DNA of 64,000 nt from NCBI GenBank assembly GCA_965276755.1, contig OZ255625.1, positions 310,001 through 374,000 of the forward strand, in the 5' to 3' direction. Below are positions 18,452 through 26,707 of this stretch, piece by piece. The stretch is from CAJCIS01 sp965276755. Its GTDB lineage: Bacteria > Pseudomonadota > Alphaproteobacteria > Acetobacterales > Acetobacteraceae. Position 1 is the stretch's first letter. Each line of letters begins with the position of its first letter. Under the pieces are notes generated by a model. The model was given only the letters and a program-made list of their open reading frames with translations, was not told where the DNA came from and ran no database searches. The position numbers were made by a program, and so were the translations under genes.

Positions 18452-19012
18452 GTGAGTGGCCCCACCACCCGCATCGCTGTGGCCGTAACCTTCCTCAAGC
18501 AGGTCGCGCCTCCCTTTGTGCCCGGCGCGACACTGCCCGCGGACATGTCGCTCGTAAGGCTGCCGCATCCCAGCGTCTCCTTCTACCGCTATCTGTATGA
18601 CACCGTGGGCGCGCCCTATGTCTGGTGGCTGCGCCGCACCGTGTCGGACGGGGAAATCGCCGCCATGCTGGCAGACCCGGACGTGTCCATTCACGTGCTC
18701 TATCACGGCCACGAACCAGCCGGCTTCTTCGAACTGGACGGCCGCGCCGGCCGCGCCATGAACCTGTCCTATTTCGGCCTGCTGTCCCACGCCATCGGCC
18801 GTGGCATCGGCCCCGCTTTCCTGCGTGCGGCCATTGATGAAGCGTGGCGCCACAAGCCGTCACATATGACGGTCAATACCTGCACGGCTGACCATCCGCG
18901 CGCGCTGCCAACCTATCTGGCGGCCGGGTTTACGATCATGCGCACCGTGCATGAGATTTGGGATGTGCCGAACAGGTTGGGGCTGGTCATTCCAGCGCGT
19001 TTGAAGGTTTGA
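18452..19012 (+). CDS. GNAT-family N-acetyltransferase
   Basis: About 186 residues from the GTG at 18452. The open frame reaches further upstream, but that part lies inside a class C repeat. The GNAT core is visible: VSIHVLYHGHEPAGFFELD (beta strands 2-4), SYFGLLSHAIGRGIGPAFLRAAIDEAW in place of the acetyl-CoA pyrophosphate loop (Q/RxxGxG/A seen as GRGIGP), and HPRALPTYLAAGFTI for the last strand-helix. The acceptor is unknown. AGAAGAATCTT lies upstream but no strong Shine-Dalgarno is seen, consistent with the repeat having landed next to the start. Confidence 0.82.
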   Translation: MSGPTTRIAVAVTFLKQVAPPFVPGATLPADMSLVRLPHPSVSFYRYLYDTVGAPYVWWLRRTVSDGEIAAMLADPDVSIHVLYHGHEPAGFFELDGRAGRAMNLSYFGLLSHAIGRGIGPAFLRAAIDEAWRHKPSHMTVNTCTADHPRALPTYLAAGFTIMRTVHEIWDVPNRLGLVIPARLKV

Positions 19013-19133
19013 TTCGCCCGGCCCATCATTGCTGGCATCCGTCTGATATCAATGAGACACTGACCAAGAGTTGCGTAATCAGATAGCCGAACGCCGACAA
19101 GACCCTGCCTTTCAACAAGCTCCAGGAACCGAC

Positions 19134-20276
19134 ATGCTCGATACGTCCACCCGCACCTCATACGACGAAAACCATGAAATGTTCCGCGCCACCGTCCGGC
19201 GCGTGTTCGACCGGGCGCTGACGCCCAACCTCGAGCGGTTCGAAATAGAGGGCAAGGTAGACCGTTCGTTCTGGCTCGCCTGCGGGCAGGCCGGTCTGCT
19301 GTGCCCCACGGTTGCCGAGGAAAATGGCGGGCTGGGATTGGATTTCGGCTATAACGCCGTGGTGGCCGAGGAACTCGCGTATGCCGGTTCGTCGGCCGGC
19401 ATCACTCTGCAATCGGACATCGTTGCGGAATATATTCAGAAATATGGATCACCCGAGCAGCGCGAAAAATATCTGCCCGCGATGATCACCGGCGAAGTGA
19501 TCACCGCCATTGCCATGACAGAGCCGGGTGCCGGTTCAGACCTGCAGGGCATCCGCACCACCGCGCGGCGTGACGGCAACCACTACGTCATCAACGGCTC
19601 CAAGACCTACATCACCAACGGGCAATTGGCTGACCTGATCATACTCGTTGCCAAGACGGAGCCCGAGCTGGGCGCGAAGGGCACCTCGCTGATCCTTGTC
19701 GAGAGCGAGCGCGAAGGTTTTGCACGCGGCCGCAACCTGGACAAGATCGGCCAGCATTCCGCCGATACGTCGGAGCTGTTCTTCCAGGATGTGCGCGTGC
19801 CAATGACCAATTGCCTTGGCGATGAGAACCGCGGCTTTATATACCTTATGAGCCAATTGCCGCAGGAACGCCTCTCCATTGCCATTTCCGCCCAGGCAGG
19901 CGCGCAACGTGCCTTTGACGAAGCGGTGACTTTCACAAAAGACCGCCGCGCTTTCGGCAAGACGGTCTTCGAGTTCCAGAACACCAAATTCACCCTGGCC
20001 GACATGAAGACGCAATTGCAGATCGGCTGGGGCCATCTCGACTGGGCGCTCACCCGGCACATGCAAGGCAAGCTGACGACAGCGGAGGCGTCGGCGGCCA
20101 AATTGTGGCACACGGAAATGCAGGGCCGGGTGGTCGATGCTGCGCTGCAACTGCATGGCGGTGCGGGTTACATGAACGAGTACGCGGTGGCCCGGCTATG
20201 GCGGGACGCGCGGGTGACACGCATCTTCGGCGGCACCAGCGAGATCATGAAGGAAGTCGTCAGCCGGTCGATTTGA
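19134..20276 (+). CDS. Acyl-CoA dehydrogenase
   Basis: 380 residues from the ATG at 19134, with AGGAACC upstream. The two family signatures are present: AMTEPGAGSDLQGIRTTA (FAD and substrate-binding loop) and QLHGGAGYMNEYAVARLWRDARVTRIFGGTSEIMKEV near the C-terminus. The catalytic Glu position in this branch lies in that last block (GGAGYMNEY). It oxidises a fatty acyl-CoA to the trans-2-enoyl-CoA, passing electrons to ETF; the long-chain/isovaleryl-like branch is likely from FEFQNTKFTLADM. It ends 16 bp before a repeat A pair. Confidence 0.92.
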   Translation: MLDTSTRTSYDENHEMFRATVRRVFDRALTPNLERFEIEGKVDRSFWLACGQAGLLCPTVAEENGGLGLDFGYNAVVAEELAYAGSSAGITLQSDIVAEYIQKYGSPEQREKYLPAMITGEVITAIAMTEPGAGSDLQGIRTTARRDGNHYVINGSKTYITNGQLADLIILVAKTEPELGAKGTSLILVESEREGFARGRNLDKIGQHSADTSELFFQDVRVPMTNCLGDENRGFIYLMSQLPQERLSIAISAQAGAQRAFDEAVTFTKDRRAFGKTVFEFQNTKFTLADMKTQLQIGWGHLDWALTRHMQGKLTTAEASAAKLWHTEMQGRVVDAALQLHGGAGYMNEYAVARLWRDARVTRIFGGTSEIMKEVVSRSI

Positions 20277-20292
20277 CGGCCGCCAGACAAGG

Positions 20293-20391
20293 CTGGGGGA
20301 GATGTGCCATCCCCCCCAGACCCCCCGTCATCATTTAAGACGACGCTTAAAAATCGACGGGGGGTTTGGGGGGGATGGCACATCTCCCTCA
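20293..20391. repeat. Repeat A tail-to-tail pair between convergent genes
   Basis: A plus unit at 20293-20329 and a minus unit at 20356-20391 with a 26 bp spacer (ATCATTTAAGACG / ACGCTTAAAAATC). It lies between the acyl-CoA dehydrogenase stop and the convergent sulfotransferase stop, 7 bp from the latter. Confidence 0.95.
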
Positions 20392-20398
20392 ACCTTCC

Positions 20399-21403
20399 TC
20401 AACATTTCACCCTCTGATAAAGTGCGCGCAAGGCCTCTGCCACACCCGGCTCGGCCATGTAATCGCCGCCTGCGTAGGCGATCTCTGCCACCTTGGGATT
20501 GAACAGGACACGCCGGCGCTTGGGCGCCACAATGTGCGCATGGTAACTTGCGACAAGGTCATCGTGCAGAGCCTGCAGAGTGGGCGCTGCGTCATGAAAA
20601 CGCTGAGTGCGCGTGTGCCTGGCAATGGCGGTCAGCACGGGTTGCAGGAATGCACGATCCTCCAGTCTGTCGAACTTGCGCCACAGCCGGTCGCTTCCCG
20701 CGGCCGCCCCAGGCGGCTGGCCGGCAAGAGCGGCCATTGCGCGAAGCAATTCGTTGTCAGTCAGATTGCGCGAGGCATTTGACTGGGTTGGTGCGCCGCC
20801 TGGCACCGCATCCGGCCAGTCGAGAAAATTGGCCGCAAAATGCAAGAAGATATCCATGTCGCGATCGCGCAGCTCGCTGTAGCTGACCAGGCGCAGCGCG
20901 TCGGCACCAAAGACGGCTACGAAGGGGGCGAGCTTGAGATCGAAATTCAGCAGGCGCGCGCGCCCGACGTTCTGGATCGTCATCAACATGAATTCGGGAA
21001 AGGTCCAGCGCTGGCCGTTCTTGATGCTTTCCTGCCAGGCCGATGGCACGAGCTCGCTCCAGCGACGGAAATAGAAGACGATCAGCACAGGATTGCCGCC
21101 AATCAGGCTCTTCAGCAACTCCAAGGCCGGCGCTTCAAGGTTGGACATGTCTTCGGCCGAGAGCAGGATGCGCTCGGCACCCGAGGCGATCAGACGCGCA
21201 AATTCAGGAGCCAGCGCCGCACGATCCCCCGCACGCAAAGCCTGCACAAGCGGTAGCTGCGAGGGATTGCCCGGCGCGTAATCCCAGTGGCTTGGGTATT
21301 GAATGCCTCGCGCGGCCATTTGCGCGCGTGCCGCTTTCAGGCTGAGCTGCAGATAGGTGGTACCGGTCTTGTGCGGCCCGATATGCAGGATGAAGGTCGG
21401 CAT
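20399..21403 (-). CDS. Sulfotransferase-like protein
   Basis: 334 residues. HIGPHKTGTTYLQ at residues 6-18 is the 5'-phosphosulfate-binding loop of PAPS-dependent sulfotransferases, and ILLSAEDMSNL with VLIVFYFRRWSELVPSAWQ corresponds to the 3'-phosphate-binding strand-helix. It has no signal peptide or membrane segment. Such proteins in Rhodospirillales often sit with glycosyltransferases and methyltransferases that decorate surface glycans. The gene is 9 bp from the methyltransferase gene upstream and on the same strand, so they form an operon. Confidence 0.8.
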   Translation of the reverse strand: MPTFILHIGPHKTGTTYLQLSLKAARAQMAARGIQYPSHWDYAPGNPSQLPLVQALRAGDRAALAPEFARLIASGAERILLSAEDMSNLEAPALELLKSLIGGNPVLIVFYFRRWSELVPSAWQESIKNGQRWTFPEFMLMTIQNVGRARLLNFDLKLAPFVAVFGADALRLVSYSELRDRDMDIFLHFAANFLDWPDAVPGGAPTQSNASRNLTDNELLRAMAALAGQPPGAAAGSDRLWRKFDRLEDRAFLQPVLTAIARHTRTQRFHDAAPTLQALHDDLVASYHAHIVAPKRRRVLFNPKVAEIAYAGGDYMAEPGVAEALRALYQRVKC

Positions 21404-21412
21404 GGCCGCGCC

Positions 21413-22426
21413 TCAGGCGAAAATGGCCGGAACGGGCATTGCAAACCGCCCCTCGAAATAGCCGCTGCCGACGTAATGCGCCTGGCCCGAGGCCAGCCGC
21501 CCCTCCGCCACGCCGCGCCGGATATCCGGATAACGATCGAGGTAGTCCGCCTCGTCGAACGCCGCCTGCGCCACGACGGGTCGCAGGATGGGTATGGTCT
21601 GCACGCGCGTCAGGCCAGGCGGCAGCAGCGGCTCCAATTGGCGGTAGGAGGGCAGGGGCAGGGCGGCCATGATCGCCTGCGCCTCGCCCACGGCGTGCGT
21701 GTTGCCCGCGGCGCGCGCAGCACTCGCGTCGGCAAGAAGACCGGCAAAATAGGCGGTCAGCTTCTGCGCCTGCGGCGTGGGCGCCAGGCGCTGTGCGTAG
21801 GCCGGCGGGGTGATTTTTTCGACGACGGCCTCGATTTCATAGCAACCTTTGGGATGGGCTTCGGGCGGCAATTCGTAGCGGAACCCCTCATCGATGTCGC
21901 GCAGCATGCGCAGGCGCCAGGCGGCGAGCGGCAGGGCGGCCTCGATCTGCGCCATCAGCACCGCGGGCGTGTAGAAGCGCTTGTGGTTGCCGTTGAAGCG
22001 GGAGGGCAGATAGGCGCGGCGTTCGTAGAGTTGCTGGTGCGGCACGGCAATAACCAGAAATCCGCCGATTTTCAGCACGCGGAACCAGTCGGCCAGGATC
22101 GTACGCCAATCGTCGATGTGTTCCAGCGTATGGCTGGCGAAGACGGCGTCCTGGGATGCGTCCTCGAAGGGCAGGCGGATGCCGTCATAGCCGGGATAGT
22201 CCAGTTCGATGCCAATGGCGGCTTGGGTGACCGGCTCGGCGTCCGCGCGGCCGCCGCGATAGCCGATGTCGAGCACGGCCTGGCCTGCGAGGTAGCGATC
22301 GTAGAAGCCTTCCCGGGTGCGGCGGGCATGGCTGCGCAGGGTTTCGGCGCCCAGACGGCGCTCGGGCGCTACAATCGACGGGGGGTCGTCACGCAAGACC
22401 GTGCTTCGCACGACGGGGGATGACAC
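21413..22426 (-). CDS. SAM-dependent methyltransferase with repeat-derived N-terminus
   Basis: A class I methyltransferase: motif I is VLDIGYRGGRADAEPV, HTLEHIDDW corresponds to motif II/III, and the core extends to FLVIAVPHQQLYERRA. A C-terminal part with FDEADYLDRYPDIRRGVAEG resembles segments found in rhamnan/glycan-linked methyltransferases. The start is uncertain. The first clearly protein-like residues follow ERRLGAETLR, but there is no ATG or GTG in frame between them and a repeat A variant. The GTG at 22426 lies inside that repeat, after GGGGGAGAT; an ATG at 22486 is the alternative and would overlap the upstream gene. Confidence 0.78.
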   Translation of the reverse strand: MSSPVVRSTVLRDDPPSIVAPERRLGAETLRSHARRTREGFYDRYLAGQAVLDIGYRGGRADAEPVTQAAIGIELDYPGYDGIRLPFEDASQDAVFASHTLEHIDDWRTILADWFRVLKIGGFLVIAVPHQQLYERRAYLPSRFNGNHKRFYTPAVLMAQIEAALPLAAWRLRMLRDIDEGFRYELPPEAHPKGCYEIEAVVEKITPPAYAQRLAPTPQAQKLTAYFAGLLADASAARAAGNTHAVGEAQAIMAALPLPSYRQLEPLLPPGLTRVQTIPILRPVVAQAAFDEADYLDRYPDIRRGVAEGRLASGQAHYVGSGYFEGRFAMPVPAIFA

Positions 22427-22436
22427 ATCTCCCCCA
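22377..22436 (-). repeat. Repeat A variant with extra hairpin, overlapping a start region
   Basis: A minus unit enlarged by an insertion holding CGTGCTTCGCACG. The same insertion, in the same place, occurs in the plus unit at 51216-51275. It lies between the membrane-protein stop (22461) and the methyltransferase. Confidence 0.9.
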
Positions 22437-22460
22437 ATCTTCCCACCGTCCCCAGTCTTC

Positions 22461-23897
22461 CTATCGACACTGCGACGGCCCACCATCGCTGCTGAATAGC
22501 ATGAAATGCGCGCCGGCCGCCACGCAGTGCAGCGCAAGGCCTGCGGGCACGCTGACCAGCGCAGGATTGAGCACGAGCACGTCGCCATAGCCCGCGGGCG
22601 GCATGGTCACGGTAGAGGCTGCTTCCATTCGATACATCTTCTGGTAGCGCGGCTGCAGATACACCAATTGGCCTGGCGCGCCGGCGAAAGCCTGCGCCTC
22701 AAAACCGTCCCGGCGCGAAACGATATAGGCCGCCGTATGCTCCAGCGGCGGCGTCTTCATCAGCGAGCCGGCGAACTTGCCCTTGACCACCCACAGGCTG
22801 GCGCCCCGCTTCAGGCCGGCCAAAGCGCGATCGATGGCGGCCATTTCCGGCTCCCATTGCAAGGCGCGCACACCAATCGATGATATTCGCAGGACGATCA
22901 GTGCCGCCATTGCCGCGGCGAGCGCGCGCCGGCGCGAACGCGCGGCTGCAATTGGGGCGGGAGAGCCCGCCATCAGCCCGCCGAGCAGGACAAAGCTGAC
23001 CGCCCAGGGCACACGGTAATCGATGTAGGCGGAGGCAGACACATCGCGCGGCAGGACCAGCCAGACCAGGGTCAGCAGCCCGAGCATGCCAACCATCAGG
23101 CGGTGGGGGCGCAGCAGGTGCGACCACAACGCCCCACCCAGGCAGGCCAGCGCGCCAAGCAGTAACGGCACCTCCAGGGCGGGCATGGCAAACCAGGTGA
23201 TGGCGGCGATGGATTGCGCCTTGAAGACCAGTGAGCTGAGCTTGGCTGTGTGGGTGAAATCTAGTGCGGCCAGGTCGGCGAGCGGCGGCGCGATCAGCAG
23301 CAAGATCAGGGCGGGCAGGTTCAAGCTTGCGACCAGGACCGCGCGCCCGCATAGCCAGCGTATCCGCGCCCGCCACGGCGGCGGGCGCCTGAAGGCGTCG
23401 GCCAGTTCGCAGCCGGCCAGGCAGATGGAAAACAGCCCCCACGCCATCAGATGAGCGGCAAGCAGCACGATGCTGATGGGCACGAACGTCGCGGCCAGGA
23501 TCGGCAAAGGGCGATGGCGCGCGCGGATGTAAAATGCCAGGGCCAACAGCATGAGGCCGATTCCCAAGCAGTAGCTGACGAAGCCGAACTGCAACGGTGC
23601 GCCCCAGCAGAGCAACGGCGCTGCACGATAGGCGTGCGGGCCGGCGCCGTTGCCACCCAGCGCGTGATTAAGCGCGCGCGTGCCCACGCAGAGCAGCAGC
23701 ACGGTGAGGATGCAGAATAGCCTGACCGAGCTGTCGATCGAGAAGACCGGATGGGCGAGCCATACGAAGAGCTGCAAGGCCATGTTGGGCACGAAGGCCC
23801 AATGCACGCCGTAGATGAGCTGCAAGGACGTGTTGGACCCGCGCTCGAGCAGCACGTGCAGCATGGCGATGTGGTTGGGCAGGTCGTAGAGCGGCAA
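22461..23897 (-). CDS. Polytopic membrane protein of unknown function
   Basis: At least 478 residues with about nine to ten hydrophobic segments, for example LFCILTVLLLCVGT, GFVSYCLGIGLMLLALAFY, LAATFVPISIVLLAAHLMAW and a C-terminal soluble part with YIVSRRDGF. PLYDLPNHIAML at the start resembles the first extracytoplasmic loop of glycosyltransferase-C-like integral membrane proteins, so a lipid-linked sugar role is possible. The start is unresolved. The TTG at 23897 is the only usual start codon in frame, yet residues encoded just upstream (to about 23970) form another good hydrophobic helix, so either a rare start is used or a frameshift has occurred. The next gene, guaA, is divergent. Confidence 0.65.
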   Translation of the reverse strand: MPLYDLPNHIAMLHVLLERGSNTSLQLIYGVHWAFVPNMALQLFVWLAHPVFSIDSSVRLFCILTVLLLCVGTRALNHALGGNGAGPHAYRAAPLLCWGAPLQFGFVSYCLGIGLMLLALAFYIRARHRPLPILAATFVPISIVLLAAHLMAWGLFSICLAGCELADAFRRPPPWRARIRWLCGRAVLVASLNLPALILLLIAPPLADLAALDFTHTAKLSSLVFKAQSIAAITWFAMPALEVPLLLGALACLGGALWSHLLRPHRLMVGMLGLLTLVWLVLPRDVSASAYIDYRVPWAVSFVLLGGLMAGSPAPIAAARSRRRALAAAMAALIVLRISSIGVRALQWEPEMAAIDRALAGLKRGASLWVVKGKFAGSLMKTPPLEHTAAYIVSRRDGFEAQAFAGAPGQLVYLQPRYQKMYRMEAASTVTMPPAGYGDVLVLNPALVSVPAGLALHCVAAGAHFMLFSSDGGPSQCR

Positions 23898-24130
23898 GTG
23901 GGCGGTCAGGAGCAGGGGCGAGATCGCCGCCAGCGCGCAGGCGAGATCGATGGTCGCGCCGGACCATTGCTGCCTGCTCGGCTGAGGGGGTGTTCGTGTC
24001 GGTGCCAGGCAGGGTCCTCGAGCAAACGGGCGGCGCAGCCTAGCGCCAAGCGGCCGGTATGGCCACCAAAGCTGTTATCGCACCAGCGCCGCGGCTTGCC
24101 CGGCGCGCAGGCCTTGTGTTGCATGTAGCC

Positions 24131-25702
24131 ATGCAAGACGCAGCCCTTCACGACCGCATCCTGATCCTGGATTTCGGCAGCCAGGTGACCCAGCTGATCG
24201 CCCGCCGCCTTCGTGAGGCCGGTGTCTATTGCGAGATCTTCCCCTACGCTGGCTCGGCCGAACGGATCGCCGCTTTTGACCCGCGCGGAATCATCCTCTC
24301 GGGCGGGCCAGCAAGCGTGACGGAGCCAAGCTCCCCACGCGCGCCCGCGCAGGTCTTTGAGTTGGGCGTGCCCGTGCTGGGCATCTGCTACGGCCAGCAG
24401 GCGATGGTCACGCAATTAGGCGGGCAGGTGGCAGGCAGCGAGCATCGCGAATTCGGCCGCGCCTACGTGCAAATAACCGCCGACTGCGCGCTGTTCGCCA
24501 ATGCGGGGCAGGCGTGGCGCACAGGCGGGCGCGAGCAGGTGTGGATGAGCCATGGCGACCGCGTGACCGTACTGCCGCCCGGCTTTTCGGCAATGGCCAG
24601 CAGCGAGGGCGCACCGCTGGCCGTGATCGGCGACGAGGCGCGGCATTATTACGGGCTGATGTTCCACCCCGAGGTTGTGCACACGCCGCACGGCGCGCGC
24701 CTGCTGGCCAATTTCGCCGTGGGCGTGTGCGGCTGCCGCCCGGATTGGACGATGGCGGCATTCCGCGAGGCGGAAATTGCACGCATCCGCGCATTTGTGG
24801 GGCAGGGCCGCGTGATCTGCGGGCTCTCGGGCGGCGTGGACAGTTCGGTGGCCGCCATGCTGATCCATGAGGCGATCGGCGATCAGCTTGTGTGCATTTT
24901 CGTCGATCATGGCCTGCTGCGCCAGAACGAAGCGGCGGACGTGGTGGCGACATTCCGCGACCGATTTAATATCAAGCTCGTGCATCGCGAGGCGGCCGAT
25001 CTGTTCGTGGGCGCGCTGGCGGGCGTGGTTGACCCCGAGATCAAGCGAAAGACGATCGGGCGGCTGTTCATCGAGGTGTTCGAGGAGGAAGCGGCGCGGA
25101 TTGGCGGGGCGGAGTTCCTGGCGCAGGGCACGCTCTATCCTGATGTGATCGAGAGCGTTTCGGTAAGCGGGGGCCCGTCGGTGACGATCAAATCCCACCA
25201 CAACGTGGGCGGGTTGCCGGCGCGCATGCGCATGAAGTTGGTCGAGCCGCTGCGGGAATTGTTCAAGGACGAGGTGCGTGCGCTGGGGCGCGAGCTTGGG
25301 CTGCCGGAGCATATTGTCGGGCGCCATCCTTTTCCGGGGCCTGGATTGGCGATACGCATTCCAGGGGCGGTTGATTTTGAGAAATTGGAGATTTTGCGGC
25401 GGGCGGATGCGATCTATCTGGAGGAAATCCGGACGGCCGGATTGTATGACGCGATCTGGCAGGCATTTGCGGTGCTGTTGCCGGTGCGCAGCGTGGGCGT
25501 GATGGGCGATGGGCGCACGTACGACCAGGTGTGCGGGCTGCGCGCGGTGACCAGCACGGACGGGATGACGGCGGACGTGTATCCGTTCGACATGGGGTTT
25601 TTGACGCGCGTGGCGGGGCGGATTGTCAATGAGGTGCGGGGGATTAATCGCGTGGTGTTCGATGTGACGAGCAAGCCGCCGGGCACGATTGAATGGGAGT
25701 GA
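24131..25702 (+). CDS. guaA: GMP synthase (glutamine-hydrolysing)
   Basis: 523 residues from the ATG at 24131 (MQDAALHDRILILDFGSQ), which gives the standard N-terminus. The class I glutaminase domain has GICYGQQ with the nucleophile Cys and LMFHPEVVH with the catalytic His. The ATP-pyrophosphatase P-loop is GLSGGVDSSV, and the C-terminal dimerisation domain ends in the conserved KPPGTIEWE. The enzyme converts XMP to GMP in purine synthesis. It is divergent from the membrane-protein gene; I see no purine riboswitch in the short leader. Confidence 0.98.
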   Translation: MQDAALHDRILILDFGSQVTQLIARRLREAGVYCEIFPYAGSAERIAAFDPRGIILSGGPASVTEPSSPRAPAQVFELGVPVLGICYGQQAMVTQLGGQVAGSEHREFGRAYVQITADCALFANAGQAWRTGGREQVWMSHGDRVTVLPPGFSAMASSEGAPLAVIGDEARHYYGLMFHPEVVHTPHGARLLANFAVGVCGCRPDWTMAAFREAEIARIRAFVGQGRVICGLSGGVDSSVAAMLIHEAIGDQLVCIFVDHGLLRQNEAADVVATFRDRFNIKLVHREAADLFVGALAGVVDPEIKRKTIGRLFIEVFEEEAARIGGAEFLAQGTLYPDVIESVSVSGGPSVTIKSHHNVGGLPARMRMKLVEPLRELFKDEVRALGRELGLPEHIVGRHPFPGPGLAIRIPGAVDFEKLEILRRADAIYLEEIRTAGLYDAIWQAFAVLLPVRSVGVMGDGRTYDQVCGLRAVTSTDGMTADVYPFDMGFLTRVAGRIVNEVRGINRVVFDVTSKPPGTIEWE

Positions 25703-25706
25703 GGGA

Positions 25707-26615
25707 ATGGCTCTAAAAACTGTTTTATCAAGGACCGATGTTGATAGTGAGTGGACCAGACAGTTCGGTATTCAGTCAATGGAAGATCTCGATTTTGTTA
25801 TTGCACAAGGATCGGGATGCGCTGTGGGCATGTCTCGTCGAGACTCTCCAGAATTTCGGAGGCGGATCCTTGCAGCGGCTATCTCATACAAGGCGCAGCT
25901 GAGCTCCATGGATTATGCGTTGAAGCGCTACGTAAAACCTGATCAGTATGAAGACGAGGAGCAGACATTAGGAAACGAAGTCAGCGACTTTCTGCGCGCA
26001 AGCGTGTTATCGCTAGAAGAAGAGTTACGACGCTTGCACACAAAAGACAATCTAACCTTCGGTATCTTTGGGGCAGAACTCACTCTTTTCAGAGTGCCAT
26101 ATAGTCTAGATACGGCAAGAATGCTCGCGAACCGGGGATTGTTGTTTGAAGTTATACCAATCCTACGACTCTGCCTAGAAATGATTGCCTGGGCGACTTC
26201 CGCCTTTTGCATGGCTGATGACAGCGAAGTTACTGCGCTGAAAGCGCCGAATTGCGTCGCGAGATTAAAGAACATATATGGTGCTGCTGGAAAGCTCTAT
26301 GGCTGGCTATCGAATTTTGCGCACTGGGGTCATATAGTTCATAACCACTTTATAAAAGTAGTTGATGGTGGCACTGCTGCTTTGAAAGCATCAGTCAAGT
26401 ACCGAGCAATGTCGTTAGCCTTATGCGTTATTATTGTGGACGTAATGGTAGAAGCAGTTCGGTGGCTTTACGTAGACAGGAGCAATTCGCTTGTCATTCG
26501 TATTCAAGGCGCGTTGCCGCGAGACCTAACGAGGAACACTTATAGAATGGTCGCGAAGATTACAGAAGAAACAGGACTCACTGAGCTGCAGAACATTCAG
26601 GCGCTTATTCATTAA
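25707..26615 (+). CDS. Orphan protein of unknown function, probably acquired
   Basis: 302 residues from the ATG at 25707, 4 bp after the guaA stop, with GTGAGGGA upstream. The base composition is clearly AT-richer than guaA and the codon usage differs (many TTA, ATA, AGA-like codons), which suggests horizontal transfer. It is largely alpha-helical, with helix pattern LRASVLSLEEELRRLHT, LLFEVIPILRLCLEMIAWATSAF and a later hydrophobic helix SLALCVIIVDVMVEAVRWLY. It has no catalytic motif I can name. The overall shape recalls helical proteins found singly near mobile genes (DUF5677-like), but that is only a resemblance. Confidence 0.72.
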   Translation: MALKTVLSRTDVDSEWTRQFGIQSMEDLDFVIAQGSGCAVGMSRRDSPEFRRRILAAAISYKAQLSSMDYALKRYVKPDQYEDEEQTLGNEVSDFLRASVLSLEEELRRLHTKDNLTFGIFGAELTLFRVPYSLDTARMLANRGLLFEVIPILRLCLEMIAWATSAFCMADDSEVTALKAPNCVARLKNIYGAAGKLYGWLSNFAHWGHIVHNHFIKVVDGGTAALKASVKYRAMSLALCVIIVDVMVEAVRWLYVDRSNSLVIRIQGALPRDLTRNTYRMVAKITEETGLTELQNIQALIH

Positions 26616-26707
26616 CACGGTCCCAAGTGTTTCAAGATAGCAGAGTATTGGTATTCCCTGCGCGTGGACGAGCCTAATGGACTTTACCGCTGATGGAGAA
26701 AACCACC

